Assembly (NCBI GenBank): GCA_947454745.1
Contig: CANGMV010000089.1
Location: 1-5,512 of the forward strand
Direction: 5' to 3'
DNA: 5,512 nucleotides
From: Bacteroidota bacterium
GTDB lineage: Bacteria; Bacteroidota; Bacteroidia; Chitinophagales; Chitinophagaceae
Position numbers and translations under genes: made by a program. A model generated the notes under the pieces. That model worked only from the letters and a program-made list of their open reading frames with translations. It was not told the DNA's origin and did no database searches. Positions 1 to 5,454 of the stretch are shown here, piece by piece (within the stretch, counting starts at the first letter, position 1; each line of letters begins with the position of its first letter).

Positions 1-554
1 TTCTCGAGTTTCGTAAACGCTGTATTTGTGAAATTCCTTTCAAAGCCGCCAATACGCCCAATATTAGTAGTAAGACGGGACCCGCATACTTCTTCATATA
101 TTTCATAAATTAATTCTCTGTATTGCATTACATATAAGAACCCTGTGTACGCACCTGTATCCACACCCACAATAGAATTACAAATTAAATGATCCGAGAT
201 ACGTGCCAATTCCATAATAATAATACGCAAATAGTCCACACGTTTTGGTGTCTCCACTTTTAAAAACTTTTCGCAGGTTAAATGCCAGCCCATATTATTA
301 ATGGGGCTACTGCAATAGTTCAAACGATCTGTGATCGGTGTGATTTGATATAAATTACGACGTTCCGCCAATTTCTCAAAAGCACGGTGAATAAAGCCTA
401 CCGATTGCTCGGATGAAACAACACGTTCTCCATCAATTTCCATGATATTCTGAAATACACCATGCGTTGCAGGGTGCGTTGGACCAAAGTTTAAGGTCGT
501 GGTCTTTTTTTCGATAGACCCTTCAGGTAATGTTATATTGTGTTGTGCTTCCAT
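1..554 (-). CDS. nuoD: NADH-quinone oxidoreductase subunit D (complex I 49-kDa subunit), N-terminal part, cut by window edge
   Basis: This is the 49-kDa-type subunit of the complex I peripheral arm, which forms the quinone pocket together with NuoB. Reading down from the ATG at 554 gives about 184 residues without a stop before the left edge, roughly the first 45% of a normal NuoD of about 400 residues. Family signatures visible are NFGPTHPATHG (residues 22-32), HRAFEKLAERR, DRLNYCSSPINNMGWH and GRIGGFERNF. His31 (THG) and Tyr80 (RLNY) lie exactly 49 residues apart, the same spacing as the quinone-head-group His/Tyr pair of Thermus Nqo4 (H38/Y87) and the bovine 49-kDa subunit, so the quinone site looks intact. 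The His of the usual PHIG loop is Ser51 here (EQSVG), which I believe is common in Bacteroidota. NuoD is separate from NuoC, not fused as in E. coli. The gene starts 53 nt after nuoC and is the fourth gene of the operon. Confidence 0.97.
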   Translation of the reverse strand, partial: MEAQHNITLPEGSIEKKTTTLNFGPTHPATHGVFQNIMEIDGERVVSSEQSVGFIHRAFEKLAERRNLYQITPITDRLNYCSSPINNMGWHLTCEKFLKVETPKRVDYLRIIIMELARISDHLICNSIVGVDTGAYTGFLYVMQYRELIYEIYEEVCGSRLTTNIGRIGGFERNFTNTAFTKLE

Positions 555-607
555 ATTATATACGTTGCTCGGTTCTTAAGTTAATTATTGAAATGTTCGT
601 TTTATGA

Positions 608-1108
608 TTATCCTCTGCCAAACATTTCATCATCCTTGTCTATTCTTGTTTGATCTTCCAATGGAAATTCTTTTCTCATTGGGAAATAATCCATTTCTTC
701 CACATTCAAAATGCGCTTTAAGTTTGGATGTCCTATAAAATTAATTCCGAAGAAATCATAGGTTTCACGCTCCATCCAATTAGCAGCTTCAAATAATTTT
801 GATGCAGTAAACACATCAGGTTGCGCAATAGGCACTGCAATTGAATAACGCAAACGGATATTTTCTACAAAATTATGTAAATGGTATACGACTACTAATT
901 CAGCGCCTTTATTGTCGGGATAATGCACCCCGCATAAATCGCTTAAAAAAGTAAACCCTAATTCGTCGAACAAATATTGCATCACTTTTAAATTCAATGC
1001 AGCTGGCGATTCGAAGGAAAGTATATCCGTCTCTGTAGAAAAAGTAGTTACTTGATCTGCAAATTTCGCTTCCAATTGCGCTTGTATTGTTTCGTTGTTT
1101 AAAGCCAT
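608..1108 (-). CDS. nuoC: NADH-quinone oxidoreductase subunit C (complex I 30-kDa subunit)
   Basis: This is the 30-kDa-type subunit, a structural, cofactor-free part of the peripheral arm that packs against NuoD near the quinone site. The protein has 166 residues, normal for a stand-alone NuoC. The family signature lies in the second half: WMERETYDFFGI (111-122), GHPNLKRIL (126-134) and FPMRKEFPL (142-150), which match the canonical ERE-YD-FGI / GHP-L-RIL / P-RK-(D/E)-(F/Y)P pattern. Earlier, LCGVHYPDNKGAELVVVYHL is the usual core strand region. The start is the ATG at 1108. The 29-nt gap to nuoB contains only A and T and shows no Shine-Dalgarno sequence, so initiation probably relies on an A/U-rich leader as is usual in this phylum. 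It lies between nuoB and nuoD and is presumably cotranscribed with them. Confidence 0.97.
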   Translation of the reverse strand: MALNNETIQAQLEAKFADQVTTFSTETDILSFESPAALNLKVMQYLFDELGFTFLSDLCGVHYPDNKGAELVVVYHLHNFVENIRLRYSIAVPIAQPDVFTASKLFEAANWMERETYDFFGINFIGHPNLKRILNVEEMDYFPMRKEFPLEDQTRIDKDDEMFGRG

Positions 1109-1137
1109 TTTATTTAAAATAAATAATTTAAAAATAT

Positions 1138-1725
1138 CTATTGGATACCGTAGCTGTTTAATAAATCCTTGTATTGATCGCTATTACGACGACGAATGCT
1201 TTCTTGACCTACTAAGTCTTGAATTTTCATAAAGCCATCAATAATTGCTTCTGGTCGTGGAGGACAGCCCGGAACATAAACGTCCACTGGAATAACTTGG
1301 TCAATGCCTTGTAACACACTGTAGGTATCGAAAATACCACCACTACAAGCACAAGCACCTACCGATATTACCCAACGTGGCTCTGCCATTTGTAAATAAA
1401 CTTGTCTTAAAACAGGTGCCATTTTTTTTGAAATTGTACCCATCACCATTAACAAATCGCATTGACGTGGCGAGAAACCAACACGCTCCGAACCGAAACG
1501 AGACAAGTCATAATGCGATGCCATGGTGGCCATGAATTCAATACCACAACATGAGGTTGCAAAAGGCAAAGGCCACAATGAATTCTTACGAGCCAATCCT
1601 ACAACCGAACTTAACTGTGTAGCAAAAAATCCTTCTCCTCCAATTCCATCAGGAGCAGGTGCCATAGATATTGCATCAGCAATTTCGGCTTCTTTTGGAT
1701 GAATATTAAATCTTACTGGACGCAT
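1138..1725 (-). CDS. nuoB: NADH-quinone oxidoreductase subunit B (complex I PSST subunit, cluster N2)
   Basis: NuoB holds the terminal [4Fe-4S] cluster N2, which passes electrons to quinone at the interface with NuoD. I chose the ATG at 1725 ([10 protein letters not shown]), giving 195 residues. The frame is open further upstream to an ATG at 1794, but that start would add a 23-residue non-conserved head and overlap the end of nuoA by 44 nt. The chosen start leaves a 25-nt gap. The four N2 ligands are visible: Cys59-Cys60 in [11 protein letters not shown], Cys125 in VGACACSGG and Cys154 in [28 protein letters not shown] and [12 protein letters not shown] are also family-typical. The residue two after Cys125, usually Asn or Ser, is an extra Cys127. 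The C-terminal tail after residue 175 is basic, then polar, and is variable in the family. Confidence 0.97.
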   Translation of the reverse strand: MRPVRFNIHPKEAEIADAISMAPAPDGIGGEGFFATQLSSVVGLARKNSLWPLPFATSCCGIEFMATMASHYDLSRFGSERVGFSPRQCDLLMVMGTISKKMAPVLRQVYLQMAEPRWVISVGACACSGGIFDTYSVLQGIDQVIPVDVYVPGCPPRPEAIIDGFMKIQDLVGQESIRRRNSDQYKDLLNSYGIQ

Positions 1726-1750
1726 AAAAAATGCTTTGAATTTTATTAAA

Positions 1751-2152
1751 TTAATCTTCCCACTTAAGTGCTCCTTTCTTGATAATGTATACAAACCCTA
1801 CCAAGAAAAATGCAACAAATAAAATCACTTCTCCTAAACCATTCCAACCTAAACTTTTAAAGTTTACTGCATATGGATAAAAGAAAATTACTTCCACGTC
1901 AAACAAAACGAATAAAATAGCAATTAAAAAATACTTAATCGCCATTGGTGATCTTGCATCACCATGCGTTGGAATACCACTTGTAAATGTGGCTAATTTA
2001 TCGTCGGTTTTACGCTTTGGTCCTAACAAACTTGAAACCAAAATCATAAATGCCACAAAGCCTCCAGCAAACACTATTTGAAGTGCAATAGGAAGGTAAT
2101 TAGCGGCATTGTTTGTTTCGTTTGCTGACAGCAATAACTGCATCAAATTCAT
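1751..2152 (-). CDS. nuoA: NADH-quinone oxidoreductase subunit A (ND3-like membrane subunit)
   Basis: NuoA is the ND3 homologue, a three-helix membrane subunit at the junction of the membrane and peripheral arms of complex I. The protein has 133 residues, normal length. Hydrophobic segments lie at about 19-43, 70-96 and 105-124. The signature of the second helix, [23 protein letters not shown] (split here as [12 protein letters not shown] / [11 protein letters not shown]), includes Asp85 and Glu87, the counterparts of the conserved acidic pair of E. coli NuoA. The C-terminus KKGALKWED is family-typical. The loop between helices 1 and 2 reads [13 protein letters not shown], where most homologues have (Y/F)-E-(C/S)-G, so the conserved Glu is Thr57 (codon ACA at 1982-1984). 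It is the first gene of the nuo operon, with a promoter-like sequence ending about 20 nt upstream of the ATG. Confidence 0.96.
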   Translation of the reverse strand: MNLMQLLLSANETNNAANYLPIALQIVFAGGFVAFMILVSSLLGPKRKTDDKLATFTSGIPTHGDARSPMAIKYFLIAILFVLFDVEVIFFYPYAVNFKSLGWNGLGEVILFVAFFLVGFVYIIKKGALKWED

Positions 2153-2162
2153 ACAATTGTTT

Positions 2163-2197
2163 TAGGTGCCGCAAAAATACACAAAGGATAGCACCTA
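2163..2197. repeat. Inverted repeat flanking the nuo -7 box (possible operator)
   Basis: TAGGTGC at 2163-2169 is matched by its exact complement GCACCTA at 2191-2197, with a 21-nt spacer that contains the -7 box TATTTTTG. The right arm lies in the -33/-7 spacer and the left arm lies around the expected transcription start. Most of the repeat is therefore upstream of the nuo mRNA start and could act only as a DNA site, not as an RNA hairpin in that transcript. Seven matched bases with this spacing could arise by chance in a search of this size, so the operator reading is tentative. Confidence 0.3.
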
Positions 2198-2200
2198 CAA
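2172..2200 (-). promoter_or_regulatory. Predicted Bacteroidota-type promoter of the nuo operon
   Basis: On the minus strand, TTG (complement of 2198-2200) is followed after 18 nt by TATTTTTG (complement of 2172-2179). This fits the known Bacteroidota housekeeping promoter consensus of TTG/TTTG near -33 and TAnnTTTG near -7, with a perfect -7 box. Transcription would start at about 2164-2168, leaving a leader of roughly 12-16 nt before the nuoA ATG at 2152. A second TTG, 21 nt upstream of the -7 box (2201-2203), would also be within the tolerated spacing. The upstream element touches the terminator stem of the preceding gene, so nuo transcription appears insulated from the TPR gene. The start site is inferred. 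Confidence 0.7.
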
Positions 2201-2201
2201 C

Positions 2202-2231
2202 AAAAAACTCCCCATAAAAGGGGAGTTTTTT
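2202..2231 (-). terminator. Rho-independent terminator after the TPR gene, symmetrical and possibly bidirectional
   Basis: A perfect 12-bp stem pairs 2202-2213 (AAAAAACTCCCC) with 2220-2231 (GGGGAGTTTTTT) around the 6-nt loop ATAAAA. The G/C core is CTCCCC/GGGGAG. On the minus strand the hairpin is followed by a run of six T, so it ends transcripts of the TPR gene, whose stop codon lies 21 nt upstream. On the plus strand it is followed by seven T, so it would also stop antisense transcription coming out of the nuo operon. It separates the TPR transcript from the nuo operon. Confidence 0.9.
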
Positions 2232-2252
2232 TCAATTATTTTAAAAGAGATA

Positions 2253-3995
2253 TTAATTGCTCTTCGCAGGGGCAGCCGGAGCAGGTTTACCTGCATTTTT
2301 CGCTTTCATTAAAGCTGCATTTTTCGCAAATTGCTCTCTGTACTTAAGCATACTAGCATCTCCTGGCGCTAATTCCAAGATCTTGTCACACATTAATACT
2401 GCATTATCAAACCCTTTAGTTTCATTGTAATACATTAACATTTGAGCGTAATTGTCGATCAATGCCTGCTTATTCTTAGCAACATCCTTCAACAAAAACT
2501 GACTTTGCAAGTTTAAAGCCTCTAATTGAAGGCCTAATGTGTTTGCAGAATCCAATAAGGCAGCAGCCTTGATATTGAATACATAGCCACGAGATTTGTC
2601 AGGGAATGCAGTGATATAATCCTTAGCAGCAGCTGCAGCAGTTACGCCGTCTTTTGCATTTAAGGCGATGCTTGCTGTTTTAAAGTAGTAAAACTCATCT
2701 TTTACGCCATTTAAAGCTGCATATTTTGAATACCATTTTAACTCTTCGGCATACATATTAGCTTTTTCGTACATTTCATACCCTAATTTGTACAATTTAA
2801 GGTTGTTTTTCTTGTTGCTAGAATCTGCTGCAATCGCTTTTTCAAGAATACTAGCAATTGCATTTTGCGTATCTGGGAACTTAGACATTACTTTTACCGC
2901 TAAATCATAGTCGGTATTGGTGATTTTATCGGTTGGGCTATTGCTTACATATTGTTCAATATATTTTCTTGCTTGAACTGAATCTCCCTTACGATCGTAG
3001 TTGTACGCTAATAATACCGCGATACGAGGGTAAACTGTAATCCCAATACTTGCTTCTAGACCCTTTGCTTTCGCCAATGAAGCGTCGTATTGTGCTACTT
3101 GGAAAAGATAATCTGCATATAAATAATCAAACGCAGGGTCTTTATCGGCATACTGTAAGAATAAGTCCAAATTTTTTCTTGCTTTAGCGGTGTCAATCGA
3201 AGCATAGTAAGTGTATAAAGAAACATATACAGGTGCAATTGTTGGATCAATTGTAGTTGCTTTGCTGTAATTTTCTTCTAAAATTTCTTTATTGTTTTGG
3301 CTTTGATAGATTTTACCAATTTTATAGTAAGCAAAGGCATTTTTTGGATCACGATCAATTGCTTTAGTAAATGCACTTACTGCTTCACCACCATTTTCAC
3401 CACCTAACTTTAAATAGTTAATACCTAAATTCAAGTATAAGTTTGGATTGATTGTTAATTCGTCATAAGAAGAAATCAATTCTTTCAATTTGTCGATTGC
3501 ATAGTGATGGTCTCCAATTTGAATTGGCAACTCTGCATATACTCTTCCAATTGCATTGATAATTTCAGGATTATTTTTACCCTTATTTCTTCCTTTTTCA
3601 ATTTTAGAACTTGTGATTGCCAATTCTAAATTATTCTTAATTAAAGCAGCATCCGCTCCTTCTAAAGACTGAATATGTGCCATACCAACTAATAACCAAG
3701 CATCATTCCCTTTGGCTTGTAATGCTTGCTGATAAAGCGCTTTGGCTTTTTGGATATATTCTGGAGTAGGAATACCATTGTAGTTCTGAGCTAACAAAGC
3801 TTGACCATACCAAAAGGTTGTTTCAGGATCGGCAGGGTTTTTATCGTAGGCACTTTTAAAGAAATCAAGTGCCGATTTGTTTTTTTCATAGTTCAAAAAC
3901 TTCACACCTTCCGCTAAGGGAGAAACTGCTACTTGTGCATTTAAACCAATGGTTACAAATGCAACTCCCATCATCAATAAAGCCAATTTTTTCAT
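2253..3995 (-). CDS. Exported tetratricopeptide-repeat (TPR) protein
   Basis: This is a 580-residue helical-repeat protein of unknown precise function. I chose the ATG at 3993-3995 (MKKLALLMMG). The codon before it is an in-frame GTG, which would add only one residue. An A-rich leader precedes it. Residues 1-20 form a Sec signal peptide (KK, then a hydrophobic core) with a likely signal peptidase I site LNA|Q. There is no lipobox. The mature part is almost entirely helical repeats. The clearest TPR units are about 36-56 (KSALDFFKSAYDKNP), 186-219 (LYLNLGINYLKLG to AFTKAIDRDPKN), 220-253 (AFAYYKIGKIYQSQNN to YSKATTIDP), 325-352 and about 517-547 (YYNETKGFDNAVLMCDKI). The last ~25 residues are Lys/Ala/Pro-rich and look disordered. 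It probably acts as a protein-binding scaffold in the periplasm. Its neighbour is the PstS-like lipoprotein gene 197 nt upstream, and the two may belong to one system. A terminator follows. Confidence 0.88.
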   Translation of the reverse strand: MKKLALLMMGVAFVTIGLNAQVAVSPLAEGVKFLNYEKNKSALDFFKSAYDKNPADPETTFWYGQALLAQNYNGIPTPEYIQKAKALYQQALQAKGNDAWLLVGMAHIQSLEGADAALIKNNLELAITSSKIEKGRNKGKNNPEIINAIGRVYAELPIQIGDHHYAIDKLKELISSYDELTINPNLYLNLGINYLKLGGENGGEAVSAFTKAIDRDPKNAFAYYKIGKIYQSQNNKEILEENYSKATTIDPTIAPVYVSLYTYYASIDTAKARKNLDLFLQYADKDPAFDYLYADYLFQVAQYDASLAKAKGLEASIGITVYPRIAVLLAYNYDRKGDSVQARKYIEQYVSNSPTDKITNTDYDLAVKVMSKFPDTQNAIASILEKAIAADSSNKKNNLKLYKLGYEMYEKANMYAEELKWYSKYAALNGVKDEFYYFKTASIALNAKDGVTAAAAAKDYITAFPDKSRGYVFNIKAAALLDSANTLGLQLEALNLQSQFLLKDVAKNKQALIDNYAQMLMYYNETKGFDNAVLMCDKILELAPGDASMLKYREQFAKNAALMKAKNAGKPAPAAPAKSN

Positions 3996-4192
3996 CACTT
4001 GTTTTTTTTACTTTTTAAAATAACAACGCTAAAACAACTCAATATTTGAAATTGAAAATGTCTTATTGACACAATAATTTCTAACGCACACAAAGGTGAC
4101 TTTTGAGAAGTCTAAAAATATTAATTTTTTTGGAAGAATTCGATATTAATTTTTATCAAATGGACTAAAATTTGTTAGTTTTTAACAGTTTA
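3996..4192. other. AT-rich intergenic gap between the PstS-like and TPR genes
   Basis: This 197-nt gap contains no open frame of note. There is no G/C-rich hairpin with a T-run after the PstS-like gene, so readthrough into the TPR gene is possible. Two small inverted repeats are visible: GACTT/AAGTC at 4098-4102 and 4108-4112 with a 5-nt loop, and ACTAA/TTAGT at 4164-4168 and 4175-4179. Neither has the shape of a terminator for the minus strand. Imperfect -7-like sequences occur on the minus strand, for example TATTTTTA just upstream of the GACTT repeat, but none has a TTG at the right distance, so I call no promoter. The 20 nt before the TPR start are nearly all A, a typical translation leader in this phylum. 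Confidence 0.6.
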
Positions 4193-5095
4193 TTACTTTA
4201 TCATACTGTTACGTTTTTGAAAACTCATCTTAGCCGGTACCAAGAAGGATCTTTTAAAAATAAGCTGACCCCGCTCTAAACTCATAAAGTTGAGTAATCC
4301 TGAACCTAACCCAGGTGCATTTTCTTTTAAAATATAATAAATAGGCAGTGACAAGGAATATTGTCCCTTGCCAATAGTGGACTGAGAAGGTTGTGCAAAC
4401 AAGCCTTTTTCAGCACATAAGGTACATTCAAGCAGGGCAGATTTAACATATTTTCGAGCTTCTACCTGCTTTGCGTCATAAGTGTCTCCAATCCAATTCA
4501 TGGCTACAAAGCCAATCGCATTAGGATTTGATTTAATGTATTGAATCACAGCCGCGCTGCCATCTGTTGACATTACGTTTTTACCAAAGCCTTCATTTTT
4601 CGCCAAGCTGTCTTTTAAAAATCGAACCACTCCTGTCAAATGGTTTCCATCCATTACCACTTGTTGAGGGTTTTTCCCAACCAATCGATCATGTAAGTCA
4701 GCTAAAGTAAATAAGGAGTCTTTGGCATTTTGATGCACTAAAATAGCTACTGCATTGTAAGCTAAAATGCCAAAAGTGGGCGTAAAGCCTAATTGATTTT
4801 TAAAGGAAGCTTCTTCTCTTTTATCCAAACCCCTAGTTATAAAAATCATCCTAGTGCTATCGCTCGCAAAGTCCTTTAAACACTCAATTTCAGGCTTATA
4901 TTCAACGATGATATTGGCTTCGGGATAACTAGATTTAAACACTTTAACTTCCTCGTCAAGGAAAGGTTTAAAGCTCTCCTCGGCCGACACATGAATTGTT
5001 CCCGACGAAAGGGTGTCCTGTTTAGCATTGATATTACTGTAAGTACATGAAGCTACAAATAAAAGCAGCCCCAATAAAAAGGTTAGGTTACGCAT
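4193..5095 (-). CDS. PstS-fold substrate-binding lipoprotein (PBP-like), ligand uncertain
   Basis: This is a 300-residue periplasmic binding-protein-like lipoprotein. I chose the ATG at 5095 (MRNLTFLLG) because it begins a lipoprotein signal peptide with lipobox VASC, Cys17 being the lipidated residue. A longer in-frame start at 5194 would put 33 residues before the signal and overlap the upstream gene. The mature part resembles the PstS/PBP-like-2 family: GTIHVSAEESFKPFLDEE (32-49) with YPEANIIVEYKPE after it, ILAYNAVAILVHQNA (110-124), LTGVVRFLKD (153-162), IGFVAMNWIG (194-203) and SLPIYYILKE (249-258). The phosphate-site S-G-T/R loop of true PstS is not recognisable: the corresponding stretch reads DGNHLTGVVRF. 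No pstC, pstA or pstB lies in view. A CxxC pair (C224, C227) lies before the IYYI strand. It starts 40 nt after the small membrane gene, suggesting cotranscription. The fold call is good. Phosphate as ligand is doubtful. Confidence 0.82.
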   Translation of the reverse strand: MRNLTFLLGLLLFVASCTYSNINAKQDTLSSGTIHVSAEESFKPFLDEEVKVFKSSYPEANIIVEYKPEIECLKDFASDSTRMIFITRGLDKREEASFKNQLGFTPTFGILAYNAVAILVHQNAKDSLFTLADLHDRLVGKNPQQVVMDGNHLTGVVRFLKDSLAKNEGFGKNVMSTDGSAAVIQYIKSNPNAIGFVAMNWIGDTYDAKQVEARKYVKSALLECTLCAEKGLFAQPSQSTIGKGQYSLSLPIYYILKENAPGLGSGLLNFMSLERGQLIFKRSFLVPAKMSFQKRNSMIK

Positions 5096-5135
5096 ATAAT
5101 ATGCTTTAATGATGTAATGAATGGATTGAACCTTA

Positions 5136-5375
5136 CTAATAATCTTTTTGAAATCCACGATATAGTCTAAAACCGCCATAGGCAAGACACACACAACCGA
5201 AAATAATCCTCCATTCGTTATCCAAATTAATCACTTGATCTAAATGAAAGTATTTCGCGCCAAACATGACTATTCCACAGCCCAAAATCAATGCTGCCAT
5301 GGTAAAATCATAAATACTCCTGAATATGCGATAGGTTTTCTCGGATCTTTCTCTTCTTGGATTCATTTCGGACAT
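5136..5375 (-). CDS. Small two-helix membrane protein of unknown function
   Basis: I do not recognise this as a named family. The preferred start is the ATG at 5375 (MSEMNPRRER), giving 79 residues. An ATG three codons later (5366, MNPRRER) is equally possible, and the open frame extends to a TTG at 5405, which looks less likely. The N-terminus is highly charged (RRERSEK), followed by a first hydrophobic segment at about 23-43 (LILGCGIVMFGAKYF), a short polar stretch HLDQVINLDNEW, a second segment at about 55-69 (IIFGCVCLAYGG) and the basic end FRLYRGFQKDY. Charges suggest both ends face the cytoplasm with a short outside loop. It is the first minus-strand gene left of hisS and sits 40 nt upstream of the PstS-like gene, so the two are probably cotranscribed. 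Its role is unknown. Confidence 0.75.
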   Translation of the reverse strand: MSEMNPRRERSEKTYRIFRSIYDFTMAALILGCGIVMFGAKYFHLDQVINLDNEWRIIFGCVCLAYGGFRLYRGFQKDY

Positions 5376-5454
5376 TTCGCTAAAATTTGATAGCAAATTA
5401 AACAATTATATAGGATGAATTTAAAAATTTATCTTTACGGCCAAATTCGACAGC
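5376..5454. promoter_or_regulatory. Divergent intergenic region between the small membrane gene and hisS
   Basis: This 79-nt AT-rich region must hold the promoter for hisS (plus strand), and probably one for the minus-strand cassette unless that begins inside hisS. On the plus strand, TATCTTTA at 5430-5437 differs from TAnnTTTG at one base and would give a leader of about 10 nt to the hisS ATG, but no TTG lies 17-23 nt upstream. On the minus strand, TATAATTG and TTAATTTG (both within 5390-5411) are one-mismatch -7 candidates, also without a convincing upstream element. No exact promoter can be assigned. A weak inverted repeat, GCTA/TAGC, lies at about 5379-5394. Confidence 0.4.

Noticed and set aside
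1726..1794. Longer NuoB start at 1794 adding 23 residues before MRPVRF
   Set aside because: It would overlap the conserved end of nuoA by 44 nt, the added residues do not resemble NuoB, and the ATG at 1725 gives a normal spacing and length.
4098..4112. Hairpin GACTT/AAGTC as a terminator for the PstS-like gene
   Set aside because: The stem is only 5 bp with two G/C pairs and lacks a T-run after it on the minus strand.
4164..4179. Inverted repeat ACTAA/TTAGT just after the PstS-like gene as a terminator
   Set aside because: It is a 5-bp, mostly A/T stem, too weak, and the T-run is on the wrong side for minus-strand transcription.
4193..5095. Naming the lipoprotein pstS (phosphate-binding)
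   Set aside because: The fold matches, but the phosphate-contact loop is not recognisable and no pst permease genes are near, so the gene symbol would overstate the evidence.
5096..5194. Longer start for the PstS-like protein at 5194
   Set aside because: The extra 33 residues would precede a complete lipoprotein signal peptide, making it internal, and would overlap the end of the small membrane gene.
5377..5396. Hairpin in the leader of the small membrane gene (TTGCTA pairing with TAGCGA) as a regulatory RNA
   Set aside because: It has a 6-bp stem with a G-U wobble and an 8-nt loop, which is too weak to separate from chance without conservation data.
5376..5405. TTG start of the small membrane protein giving 89 residues
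   Set aside because: Two ATG codons (5375 and 5366) lie just downstream in frame, and the added MFNLLSNFSE has no supporting feature. The choice between the two ATGs stays open.
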